Positions 33,440 to 44,275 of a stretch of 64,000 bases of DNA are shown here, in pieces. Every line of letters starts with the position of its first letter. Position 1 is the first letter of the stretch. The DNA is from Melampsora larici-populina 98AG31 (lineage: Eukaryota; Basidiomycota; Pucciniomycetes; Pucciniales; Melampsoraceae), in contig NW_006768780.1 in the NCBI RefSeq assembly GCF_000204055.1, forward strand, positions 704,897-768,896. The letters run 5' to 3'. A program made the position numbers and the translations under genes. A model generated the notes under the pieces. That model made no database searches, was not told where the DNA came from, and was given only the letters and a program-made list of their open reading frames with translations.

Positions 33440-35769
33440 ATGTTGGACCACTTTCATATCTTCCACCGAGGTAAGTTTCCCTTTTATTAATCAATTTCTT
33501 GACTAGCCTAAGGCATATGCACTAACTCTTCTTTCTTCCTTTCTTACAGGTGGAATCGTACTTTGGTCGAAAGCATTTGTTTCAACACCTTCACCAGTTC
33601 GGCAAATTATCAGTCAAGCTCTCATTGAACCATCTACCAATCACTCGAATCAGCAGGACGCCCAAAGTTTACACTTGGGCGCATACTCGGTCCAATGGCG
33701 TCTTTCAAACGATCTGGGACTTGTCTTTGCTGTTCAGTAGCAATTCTTCTATCTGGTTGTCCACTGTCCTGATCATCTTTAACTACGACCTGACTCCAAA
33801 CCATGATTTGACCTCCTGAAGGTGGCTTACCAGCGGATCCTTCAACTAACATATATTAATGAACTCTTAGAAGCCGTTCAGTCACTTTTTCTCTCGCTTT
33901 ATGCCCCTCTCATCAATAATGTCCTGAACCCATCCAGCTCGATCGCCTTCAGCAAAGGCTTCATGTCTGTCTTCGAAGGCTGGGAGAATCGGTTTATGTG
34001 CCTACTCAAAGAACTCGAAGCAGGGGCCAACTCTCAATCACGGGCCAAGAAGCTTATAAGCGATCATCACCAGAGTGCGATACAACGAGCAGAGGTCGAA
34101 CGCATGTCTGATAACAGCCAACGTAGGTACTCAGATTCTTTGATTGTGGAATCTTCACTCCTTGTATTTCTTTTCAAAATCCCAATCACTGAACGCTTTC
34201 TCGTCTTGTCTTTGATCATAATTTACTTCAGTTCCTGCTACGGCGAGTACCACAGCAACCGATTCAGAGACAATCGCTCGGAACATAGCTGCCCTAAAGG
34301 CACGCCGACGCAAGCCAACCGGTTCCAAAGCTAGCAGTCGTTCCGGAACTGATACAGAGACTGGAGGGCCTAAACCCCAACAAGCCCGTAGAAAATGGGA
34401 TGATGGAACGATGAGCGCACAGGATATATCACAATATGATTATAGTGAAGACGTCGATATCCCTGCAGCATCCAACTCCATAAAAAATTTGATAGACGAT
34501 AACGCTCTTGGGATTCGAAATAAGGAAGGAGTATATGAAGTAGCTGATTATGAAGATAAAAAGGAATTGACTGGGGGGATCTTTGCTCGATTCCTCAACA
34601 ATTTACCCTTTATTGGTCGATCAAACACATCACCAACTCTAACCTCAGCCGAACTCAATCCAATCCTCCAACAAATGCAAACACAATTATTGAAGAAAAA
34701 TGTGGCACGAAGCGTAGCAGAAGAGATTTGTGATAAATTAGGAGTAGAGTTATTAGGAAAAAAGCGGGATGGCACATCATTGCGAGAATTAGTCAGAGAT
34801 GCTCTATCGACTAGTTTAAGACAAATCTTGACTCCAAGGACAAGTGTTGATCTATTGATGGAAGTAAGACGAAGACAGAGCGGAAAACCTTATGTGATTA
34901 CCTTTGTAGGTGTGAATGGTGTTGGAAAATCTACAAATTTGGCAAAGGTGGCCTTTTGGCTTCTTCAGAATCGATTGAGAGTTCTTATTGCAGCTTGCGA
35001 TACATTTCGTTCTGGTGCAGTAGAACAACTAAGAACTCATGTTAGGAACTTGTCATCAATTGATCAACCGAATGGGATGGTGGAATTGTTTGAGAAAGGG
35101 TATGGAAAGGATGCGGCGGGGATCGCGAAGGCAGCCATTGCTCATGGTCAGTTCTTCTTGGATTCTGTAGACGTTCGAGATTGTGTTGGTTCGCCTCTCT
35201 TGCTGACGACTGATTGGTTTGGGTTAGCGGAGACGAACGGATTTGATGTTGTCCTTATTGATACAGCTGGTCGAATGCAAGACAATGAGCCATTGATGAG
35301 AGCACTTGGAAAAGTATGTTGAGTTCTTCATCGATGTGGATGTACCCTTCAACCAATCTCAACTCATTATTTGCTTCCTAAATCCAGTTGATCAGCGTCA
35401 ATGAGCCCGATAAAGTGATCTTCGTAGGAGAAGCATTAGTAGGAAACGAAGCAGTCGATCAACTACAAGGTTTCAATACCTCAATTCAGAAATTTAGTGG
35501 CCCTATCAGTAGATCTCTAGATGGGATGATTCTTACCAAGTTCGTCTCTTATCTCTATCCTTTTACGTACATTCTTTGGTTTCTTTTTCACGAAAACTAA
35601 AAGTGCTAAATAATATAGGTTTGATACGATTGACGATCAGGTTGGGGCTGCTGTGTCAATGACTTTTGTGACTCGTCAACCTATCTGGTTTGTGGGCACC
35701 GGTCAAACATATACGGATCTTAGGGTACTTAGGGTTGGACATGTGGTTGAGGCTTTGATGAGGGAATGA
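33440..35769 (+). CDS. SRPRA: Signal recognition particle receptor subunit alpha
   Basis: Seven exons join in phase: 33440-33470, 33550-33731, 33822-34122, 34232-35146, 35228-35313, 35388-35539 and 35619-35769, giving 605 residues. The N-terminal SRX-like domain (MLDHFHIFHRGGIVLWSK) anchors to the beta subunit at the endoplasmic reticulum. A charged linker follows, then an NG GTPase domain with GVNGVGKST (P-loop, near 34905), DTFRSGAVEQL, DTAGRMQDN (near 35261) and TKFD (spanning the last intron), ending with GTGQTYTDL. It pairs with SRP54 and hydrolyses GTP to hand ribosomes to the translocon. The interval 35147-35227 is an 81-nt intron without stops and in frame; removing it restores the normal spacing before NGFDVVLIDTAGR. 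The yeast orthologue is SRP101. Confidence 0.94.
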
Positions 35770-38033
35770 TGTTAGATAGTCTTGAAAATCAATTGTATAA
35801 GTGCTAGAAATGTTTGATAGAAAGATATGAGATTCACCAAACTTCACAGAGTCCCTCAAACATTCTCACGCCCAAAGTCTTCATTCAGCTGCAAGGTGGA
35901 AGAATTCCAGCCCCAAAATGCTCAATGGGTGTTTGGGCATAGGAATGTGGAAAAGTCAGAGAGCTTGATGACATGTGAGATATTTGGGGTACCTCATGAG
36001 AAGCAAGTCATTTCCCATAATTCATACAGTAAATTCCATCAAGGATGAAATCTCGAACTTTTCAAAATCACCACATGGTCCGTGCGAAGCGCAGCACCGG
36101 AGTCGGATTTTTGGCGTGAGTTCCGCCAGGGTATTTTCACAAAATCCATCATTCCACCTGCTCGAAAAACTCCCTAATCAACACTCTGTGAGCGCATAAT
36201 AAAGAGGGAGTGCTGGCTCCTCCTCTTCAATTTGCCGCCCTCGGCATCTCACAATCTCACAGGCTCAAAAAATTATGTACCATTATCTGGGGCAAACTCG
36301 GGGCCAAATGGTCTCAAATGAATTTCAGATGCTGCCCGTCAGATTGGTTTTGGTTGCCAAAAAACGACCTGAGATTAAAAATCATTTGGTGCTTAGCAAG
36401 CATCTTAAAGAAAATGCATTATATATTGCATTACAAGCCATGACATCACTGCTGCTTCTGTGTGAGGGTGACACTGTCCTACAAACCAGTGTCAGCACAT
36501 GTTATCAATACAGACATGAGTCCACCGGGACAAAAGCTTATGTGAGATTTCTTCCCAAGCCCATTGATCAATCAAAAAGGTGTGCTGTGGATACCCATAG
36601 CGCTCATCTAGAAGTTGTGAGGAGGGTAGCATTTGTCAGCAACTACCCATGCACAAATGTTTGATACCATTTGGAATGGAGAGCACAAACCTGGGCTTGG
36701 ATATACTCCGTCCAAAAGTGGCAACCCATCACATCAGTGTACACCAGCCTTTTGATCCTGTTGAGGACTTTGCCAATGCTAGTTTGGGCATCTCCGCCTG
36801 CACCACGCCATTGTTGATGATGATTTGGGAACTCTTGATTGTTGAGATCAAGAAACATATGTAAGAACTGGAAGACTGTTATCTCTTGAATAGCCATGAA
36901 ATGGAATGTATGATAGGTCTTATCTACAAGTGAAGGAGGTTCTTGGCTGGGTGGATGGGGCTTGTGACCATCTAGCAAGAAATGAAATGAGGTGACCATC
37001 ATCCCTTTGGCTTTGATTGAGCCACCGGTGGATTGCACCTAAGAGATTCACAACGACCTGGTGCTGATTTGGGCTGGGCATATCTGTTTGTTACATATTC
37101 AATGTTAGACAAATTGTACACTGTGACTCAATTATATGTGTATTGGAGCTCCTTGTGAGTGGATATTACATACCAAAATACCTTTTCAATGGTCAGGGGG
37201 TCAATACGCCGGCTGTTCCAGACAAGTATCAGTTGTGTGTTGGCCTTACATGTGATGATGGCCCTGTTGGTATTTTTCACATTGAAAAATCCCAAAAGGT
37301 GTAGTGTGATGTGTATCAGATCTTTCCCAACCCCCCTGTGGATGGGATGGGATGGGATTTCAGGTGACCTTGCTGATGGCCAGCTTGTGGGTCAGGGGTA
37401 GGGAGGGGTTCAGATAGATTAGTTTCAGAACCCCCCACTCACTCAATAATTGGCCTTTGGTAATCAATGGGTGATTGTGACTCCAATAATTTATATCAAA
37501 CAAAAATAATTGAATGAAGTCTTGAGATTTCTTTCTTATATTAGTGAAGGCTATTCATCATGATTGTATATTACATTCTCAACTTTTCATAATCAAATTG
37601 AATTATACTACTGTTTATACCTCCATGTCAACTACCACTGTTCCCATCAGGTGGTTCCCATCACAGTTACTCACATGATCTCAATTTGTGAATTCATGAA
37701 TAAACTTGGTGGTTTTACACCTAAAGAGTTTATGGTGACCTTTCTATCATCAAACCATCCCAACCTGGTCTACCGGAGGTGCCAAATGAAAGTGGGTATG
37801 GGTGGCAAACAAACTTGATCAATTGTTAACAATTTGTGCAAATTGGCAGGGAGGTGTGAAAAAGGCCAAGCGGACTTGGAGGAATTAATCTTAGAGGAGG
37901 TCAACATTTTGTCTGCATAGATGAGTTGTAGGTGAGGTCCCCACGCGGAAATCACCACTTCTCGGCTCTTGATCCCAGGCTTTGACTATATTGATTGGTC
38001 AAGAAGTCCAAAGTGGTGTCTATCCCCGTGGAG
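35770..38033. other. Intergenic stretch with unrecognised coding-like remnants
   Basis: Frames at 36275-36664 (+) and 36643-37038 (-) are about 130 codons each. The minus one (with LNNQEFPNHHQQWRGAGGDAQ) has a protein-like composition and may be a decayed transposon gene, but I cannot assign it. No host gene is supported. Confidence 0.35.
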
Positions 38034-38258
38034 TGTTGGTGTTCAATCAACAATTTGAGCATCAGGTACTCAACACTTGAATATTATGGTTATTATTCAA
38101 ATTGACATATGATTAGAGAAGGAGGATTTACAAGATGATGTGCTAAAAAGAAGGAGAATCTGAATTGAGAATAGTGACATCATAATCAAGATAGTACTTA
38201 TAATAGTCATGTGTTGTTTGCAATGTGTGATCTCTTTCCTCATCTTTGGAAAGAGAAC

Positions 38259-38327
38259 GTACATACATTAATTTTTTTTTCTCATTGCTATGTTTATGAT
38301 ATGTGTATCTGAAATCATGTTTTCCAG
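38259..38327 (+). other. Intron-like interval A in the LTR
   Basis: 69 nt, GTACAT at the start, pyrimidine-rich before TTTTCCAG at the end. Absent from the second copy, where AAGAGAAC is followed directly by TTTCTTCAATC (one base changed). Confidence 0.75.
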
Positions 38328-38411
38328 ATTTCTTCAATCTTCTCCATAGATCAGTTGATAAAACTACTCAACTTTACTTTATTAGCCTTATCCGCTACAC
38401 CTTTATAATAG

Positions 38412-38484
38412 GTATTTCATTGATCAAACTTATATTTCTATTAGAACTTATTTATCTGACTTATCCTGTACGTTGATGTTGTAG
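38412..38484 (+). other. Intron-like interval B in the LTR
   Basis: 73 nt, GTATTT at the start and GTTGTAG at the end. In the second copy TTTATAATAG is joined directly to GTCAGCTTTC. Confidence 0.75.
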
Positions 38485-38637
38485 GTCAGCTTTCTATCTC
38501 ACTAGGACTATAGACTGAAAGTCTTATCACATTGTGTATCACATTATCAGGTAATTTATAGTATCTTTGGAAAGAGAACCTTTCTTCAATCTTCTCCATA
38601 GATCAGTTGAGCAAACTACTCATCTTTACTTTATTAG

Positions 38638-38794
38638 GGGTACACAAACATCTCAACCCGACCTTAAAAGCCCATTCAAAAAACCCGTGCCAACCCGATT
38701 GATTTTGAGTTTTTAGAGCTAAAAAATCCAAAAATCAATCGGGTTGCCATGGGTTTTATTAGGTTGGGTTGAGATGCTTGTGTACAGCTATCAT
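38638..38794. mobile_element. 157-bp inverted-repeat insertion (MITE) in the second LTR copy
   Basis: The outer parts (GTACACAAACATCTCAACCC and its complement with few changes, then AACCCGATTGATTTT) pair across a short centre. The first LTR copy has the uninterrupted site TTATTAG-CCTTATCC, which shows that this is an insertion later than the duplication. No clear target duplicate is seen. Confidence 0.7.
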
Positions 38795-38920
38795 CCTTAT
38801 CCGCTACACCTTTATAATAGGTCAGCTTTCTATCTCACTATGACTAGAGACTATAAATCTTCTCACGTTGGTTACCACATTATCAGGTCAACCGTGTTTG
38901 AATCATTTCAGACATTTTCA

Positions 38921-38932
38921 TGGTAGCAAGAG
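38921..38932 (+). other. Primer-binding site of the old copia element
   Basis: TGGTAGCAAGAG directly follows the LTR end, as expected for priming by a tRNA 3' end of the initiator-Met type. Confidence 0.65.
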
Positions 38933-39980
38933 ATACATATTATTTGATCCATGATCATACTGTTGAATGAGTGATCACGAGCTCCAATCTACTTCCATCA
39001 AAAACTTAGCTCCGTCTGCTCACAAATTTGAAGAAGACAATGACAAAGACAGTGAACAGACCATCCTAAACATATCAGAATCTCTAACTCAAAAGCAACC
39101 ACCTTTATCATCCAAAGAAAACATGTCTCAAAGCATCTCGTCATCACAAATTCCGCCAGTGCAACCTCCATTATCAATGAAAGCAACGGACAGAACTCTT
39201 CAAGCCATCCATGTTAATCAGGGTTTATGACAAATTGTCCCAAGTGAACAGTTGAATGATTAGGGGATACATAGTAGAATCTGGCCACAAGATTTAAATT
39301 TACAGCCCAATGAGATCTGGCCAAAAATCCGTCCACATGGCCAGATTCAACTTTGTATCCCCTAGATGTAACTTTTTCAGTTGGACATCCAACATAATTT
39401 CAAGCTTAGATTCAATCTGGTATGCTGGATATTTAGAATCAGACAACATCAAAGACAAAAAAAGATCTATTATTCACAAAGTAGCAAAGAAGTGTATCAC
39501 TTCTTGGATCCCCAAGCAACTTGATCCCACCAACAGAGCTTGTTTTGAGCCAAAGATCACTGAGTATTCTTCATCCGGTCCAAAGATTGAAAGTCTACCC
39601 TCAAAATTATGGAACACTATTGTCAATCATCACACTGGTAGATCTAATGAATTTTGTCTGCTACTAGAACAATATTTGAACCTAATTGTCCAGTCTCCGT
39701 CTACGCCCCTTTTGGATCATTTGGAACATTTTCAGAAAACTGTAAGTTCAAGTCAGGTGGTGGTAATGTGTTGAAGTGTGCAATCGACATAGAGAGAGTA
39801 ATCAGTTACAAAATTAGAGAAGAGTCGGATATACGAGAAAGGTATTAACTTGAAAATTGCAATCAAGGAAAAGGAGACTTACAGATTAATTAATTGCCCC
39901 AATGAGTTTCAATCAACGAGTTACTTATAACAGTTGTCTCTCTTCAATTTACTTCTCTTTCCCCATCTTTGGGAAGAGAA

Positions 39981-40086
39981 GTGAGTTCATTTTTATCTCT
40001 TTCTCTTTATCTCTTTCTCTTCATTGAATACTTATGTTGGTTTATCTGATGTGTTTCAATTTTCTCTTTATCGAATATGTTATAAG
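39981..40086 (+). other. Intron-like interval A in the solo LTR
   Basis: 106 nt, GTGAGT at the start, T/C-rich body, TTATAAG at the end. In the second copy GGGAAGAGAA joins directly to TCTTATTAT. Confidence 0.85.
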
Positions 40087-40174
40087 TCTTATTATTCCAT
40101 CGAGTAGAACCAAAGATCAGTTATCACCTTGTGATAACTTATAGCTAACATTATAAACCCTGACTTGATAACAG

Positions 40175-40243
40175 GTATTGAATGTCTCCTTATTAATTAT
40201 CTTTCACTTACATTATTTCTGATTAGTTCATTATTGTTATTAG
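40175..40243 (+). other. Intron-like interval B in the solo LTR
   Basis: 69 nt, GTATTG at the start and TGTTATTAG at the end. In the second copy TTGATAACAG joins directly to GTCAGAGTC. Confidence 0.85.
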
Positions 40244-41645
40244 GTCAGAGTCTTTTCTCGTAGAGCATCTTGTAGAAGGTCGTGCTTATCATAGCTTTAG
40301 CTTATGCTATTAGGTGAATACATTTAATCTTTGGGAAGAGAATCTTATTATCTCATCGAGTAGAACCAAAGATCAGTTATCAACTTGTGATAACTTATAG
40401 CTAACATTATAAACCCTGACTTGATAACAGGTCAGAGTCTTTTCTCGTAGAGCATCTTGTAGAAGGTCGTGCTTATCATAGCTTTAGCTTATGCTATTAG
40501 ATCCCATATCCGAAGACTCTCATTCTTTCTCATAATGTTTCCGATGATTACCTGGGGCAGAAGTTACTCATCTCTCTGAATAATGCTCACTTTGAGGATG
40601 CAAAATCCATAGCCAATCAAGGCATCATGAATTACAATAAAGTTGTATTGGCTCTCAAGAAACAAATGATCACCATAACTATTTTACGGGGTGCTAGACC
40701 TGTTCAACATGCTGTTCAACAAGTCAATTGGGTCACTGAAGCCAGTGCTATCTCAAGTAACAACCACTTTGCCAACAAATGCACTAAGAAGAAATGCCTT
40801 GGCATTAATCATTCTCCCAATCTTTGTTTCAAGAAGCCTGGAAATGAGCACATGCAAAAGGAGTGGATAGTTTGTTTGGGGCAATGGAAAGGTGAAGTTC
40901 CTTCAAACTTACCTACTGCCTCAGCTATAGCTGCATCAAACTCCAAACCCTCTATTGAAGAGCTTGAAGCATATTTTAATTGGATGTTGACAAGCCATGT
41001 GTCCGTGGTCCGGATTTCTTCTTCTCACGTAAAGGATGGCACTATCAAGGCTTTGATTGATACTGCAGTGTCACATCACATGTGTATTGACAAGGATGTT
41101 GTTCATACCTACAAAGATATTCCAACCTTGAATCAATCATTAACCTTAGCTGGAGGTTCCGCCTCTCTGCCTATCCCCGGGAGAGGTTTGGTTCACATTA
41201 CTGGTCCGACTGGCAATGTCTTTGAGCTAGTTGACTGCTTACATGTTCCTGAGTTAAAACAAATCTTGATATGTGGTACTATCCTGCTTAAGAATGATTT
41301 TATAACTTTCAAGGATCATGATAAATTCAAGATCTCTCAGAACGGAAACTAGCTTTCATTGGTAACTTTATGAAGGATGTCAACTTGCTTTGTGTGAAAG
41401 TGAGGATTACTTGTGATTCTGATTCACCTTTGGCCTCTTTGAATGACACCAGACTCATTCATTGGCGATTAGGTCATCCCAGCTTACAATATTTGAAAAC
41501 CATGCTGGCTGAGAATAGTGTGTTACGCATAGGGGATTTAAAGTCAATTGCTCTTCCTTTGTTTATTGACTGCAATTCATGTGACCTTTCACAGGGTGAA
41601 AAAGCTTCTCACTCTTCCACTCGAGAAATCATACATTTTCATGGA

Positions 41646-42304
41646 GGCTATGTCAGCTCAAATATGATAACCCCAGATTTTTTAGCAATAGTGCTGAAAA
41701 ACTTTGGTGAGATCAAAAAATCAGTGGCATGCCTTTCTTACACAGCCTTATATCACAAGATCATGGCAGCAGTGTCCACTCACCAAAGTGCTCACAATGA
41801 TGATGCAATATCTTGCTACCAAGAAGTTGGATCACAAACCACATTGCCCAATATGACTCTGTCCAATACAGAAGATGACAATGCCACAGATGAAAGTGCC
41901 CTATTGGCAATGGACAATCTGGTGTATGTCAAAACCATTCAGGTAGACCAAGAAAAGCATAAGCTTTCAAAGGTCAGTGTGGAACATCATGCATGGCCAT
42001 TTCACGCACTAAACAAAAGCTTACGTTTGTTCCACAGGTAGGCACAAACACTTGTGTGCCAAATGAAAGTGGTTGCTTGCAACCGCCGTTGTAACACCAC
42101 CTCCATAGCACTGTCAACAAAGATATGTTGGATTGAAAAATACAAGGTATCCTCGGATGGCAATAACCTCAGACGCAATGTCTGAGTAAATGATTCAAGG
42201 CAATCTTTGAGGGCAGAGAAAGCCTTAGAGTAATTCAGCAGACATGCAGTCCAAGGGAATGTATACGCAAGGATACATCGGATTTTACAATCCAAGGTAT
42301 CTTT
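41646..42304. other. Unassigned coding-like stretch between copia remnant and DUF6589 pseudogene
   Basis: The frame that starts in the copia zinc region stays open to 42041 but has lost copia likeness after about 41645. It may be the N-terminal part of the DUF6589-type gene or simply random. Function not assigned. Confidence 0.3.
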
Positions 42305-43351
42305 GCCGGCAGTGTGGCCAACAGGCTCATGGTGTTAGCTGGGGGGGTTTCATGCCGTGTTAACAAATGGCTCAATGTGATGGGCCTCACCACATCCTGC
42401 GCAAGTGCTGTGCAAGCCATTGACCACCTAAGAATTGTACAAGAAAATCAAATGATGGCAGCATTTGAAGTCAATCACAAACTTCTCCCCTTACTATGCT
42501 ATGACAATATTGACATACAACTGAAGATCCACAATGCTTGAATTGAAACATCTGCATGTTTTTTCCAAGGTACCTGAGGATTTTTCATGGTGATTTGATT
42601 GTGCCTCTTGGCCAAATGTGCCAAAGATTCACTTGGTCTCACGGCGTTCCTGGAGGCCATGAACAAAGCTGACCGCAAATGCATTAACATGTCACTCTTG
42701 TGCCCAAATCCTTCCAAAGTGTTGGCCTGGGTCCTCGTGGTCAAAGCCCAATTAGCCAAGTTCCTTGAGGAATACATACATCACTTGCCTGGAGGCCTGG
42801 AGGCAAAAGACCTACCTGATCTTTGTTTCAGACTACCTTGAGCTAATCCAATTGCTATGCATAAACCCAACATCCATTTTCTGTGGATGATGAATGCCCC
42901 ATATATGTCTGCCAAGGGTGTATCAAGAGTGCTCAATCTGATATCTGGACAAATTGGAATGGAACCCCAAAAGCTTTCCAAAAACGTGTTGATTGCAGCT
43001 GGAGACGTTGTGTCCAACCAACTGCTCAAGAATCTGCAAGTGAAGAGGGTCCCTCCCTGTGACTTGGTTGAAGGTTTTGGACGGGTACTTTCAGTGTTTG
43101 GTGGTGCTCATACTACGTGGAACTTTGCAAAGGCTCATTGGGTCCTTCACTGGGGGAATTTGGCCAAAGAAAATGACACAGGGGTATGGAGCGCGGCTTT
43201 TTTGTTAGGTCTAGAGTACAAGAATCCGCCAGCTACGCAGAATTTCAACACCATCATGTGTTTGTGTCTACTTGGACATAAAGCCAATCTAGTATTTGTT
43301 TTTAGGTCAGTTTTTTGGCTACTAACAATGATTACATCTTGTGTAAAATGA
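42305..43351 (+). pseudogene. DUF6589-family protein, decayed copy
   Basis: One continuous frame of about 350 codons shows the DUF6589 pattern found in transposon-associated proteins of basidiomycetes: NVMGLTTSCASAVQAIDHL, LLCYDNIDIQLKIH, then PNIHFLWMMNAP and, near the end, VFGGAHTTWNFAKAHWVLHWG. It is broken by four in-frame stops, all TGA (42539, 42575, 42596 and 42839), and no frameshift is needed between them. No start region was identified. The biochemical role of the family is unknown. Confidence 0.65.
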
Positions 43352-43860
43352 GGTCATCAAGTTGCTTGATGACCTTGATTTGCCCGACACGGCCAATGTG
43401 GTAATCAATATATAGGGTTAATCAAGAAACATCAAACAATTATATTATTATTAGAAGAATTGAAGTCTTTAGAGCAAGATTGGGTGTTTTTAATATTTCA
43501 TTATTTCATTGTATATTGATTATAAATCAATATTATGTAATCATCACTTGTTTAAATTATAGTTATTCAATTTAAAATAATTTAAACATTATCAGAAAGA
43601 AAAAAAGAAAAAAATCATAAAAAAGTCGAAAATATAGGTATAAGAGTTGGAAAATGGGTTTTAATATATTATTGTGGGATTTCAAGGTTCAAGAAGGCTT
43701 TATTATTAAAGAGGAAGGTCACATAAGTCACCCAAAACTTTAATCATGGGAAATGATAAGGGACAAGTGAAGTTATTTAATATAGAGGGGATTTTGAGGA
43801 TGGTAAACAAGGCCCAAGGGTACTACAGGATTAATTCCTGTGTACATAGTGATGTCATTG
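43352..43860. other. AT-rich intergenic stretch, nothing recognised
   Basis: Very AT-rich, only short frames. It ends with the TTG target duplicate of the next element. Confidence 0.5.
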
Positions 43861-44275
43861 CACAGGGGGGAAAATAAAATCTCACATAGATGTGAGCAGA
43901 GGGTACCTTCCTGATAACTCCAAAAATGTTTCAATTTCCTTCAGATTCTTTCAATTCACCATTTTGGTGGTGCCAACGTGCTCAGCCTGTAATACTTAGG
44001 TATTGCTTAAGTTTGCTAAAGCATGCTCATCTTCATCTTGGATGAGCCTCTCTTGAGCATGGATGAGTGCTCAGGACCCAGCTGACACATCACTGTATAC
44101 TCAGAATCACCTTCAGAAGGGTCCAAAGGATGTCACTGAGTATTGGCTGAGGGGCCGCTCAGCTAGTCCTAAGTGGCATTCCTGGGATTGGAAGTATCCA
44201 AAGGATTTCACTCAGTATTGGCTGAGGGGATGCTCAGTTCAGCACGGCTGCTCAGCAAATCCTCAGTGGTATTCC

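Larger units (their letters stand above)
38034..38920 (+). repeat. Copia 5' LTR with unspliced and spliced-like tandem copies
   Basis: It begins TGTTGGTGTTCAATC and ends ACATTTTCA next to the primer site. Inside, the segment 38241-38550 has two GT...AG intervals (38259-38327 and 38412-38484). A second copy from 38562 to 38886 lacks both intervals exactly at their borders and carries a later 157-bp insertion (38638-38794). The left boundary rests on similarity to the start of the solo LTR and is less certain than the right one. Confidence 0.75.
39769..40532 (+). repeat. Solo copia LTR with unspliced and spliced-like tandem copies
   Basis: 764 bp, TGTTGAAG...TTTCTCA, flanked by exact TAATG duplicates (39764-39768 and 40533-40537) inside the older copia gag. 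Removing it rejoins the Gag frame (GGGN to VSDDYLG). First copy: 39965-40313 with GT...AG intervals 39981-40086 and 40175-40243. Second copy: 40327-40500 without either interval. The last shared segment (70 nt) is identical between copies. Confidence 0.88.
38034..41645 (+). mobile_element. Old Ty1/copia element, 5' part only
   Basis: A 5' LTR (38034-38920) is followed directly by a TGGTAGC primer-binding site and a decayed gag-protease-pre-integrase reading. The likeness stops near 41645; no reverse transcriptase or 3' LTR was found, so the right part is lost or replaced. A solo LTR of a related copia family interrupts gag. Confidence 0.75.
38967..41645 (+). pseudogene. Copia gag-protease-pre-integrase remnant
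   Basis: Reading pieces: Gag N-terminus from ATG 38967 (with stops near 39228 and 39262), Gag middle 39400-39763, then after the solo LTR Gag C-terminus and protease 40538-41352 in one open frame, and a GAG-pre-integrase zinc region 41370-41630 in a shifted frame. A cysteine cluster near 40790-40840 (CTKKKCLGINH...CFKKPGN) resembles rust copia Gag. The protease motif reads ALIDTAVSHHM where DSGA is usual. The zinc region is recognised by HWRLGHPS and CNSCD. Several stops and shifts mean it is dead. Confidence 0.7.

Noticed and set aside
39743..40500. A gag intron from GTAAGT (39743) to ATTAG (40500)
   Set aside because: The frames fit by chance, but the TG...CA ends and TAATG duplicates explain the interruption better as a solo LTR.
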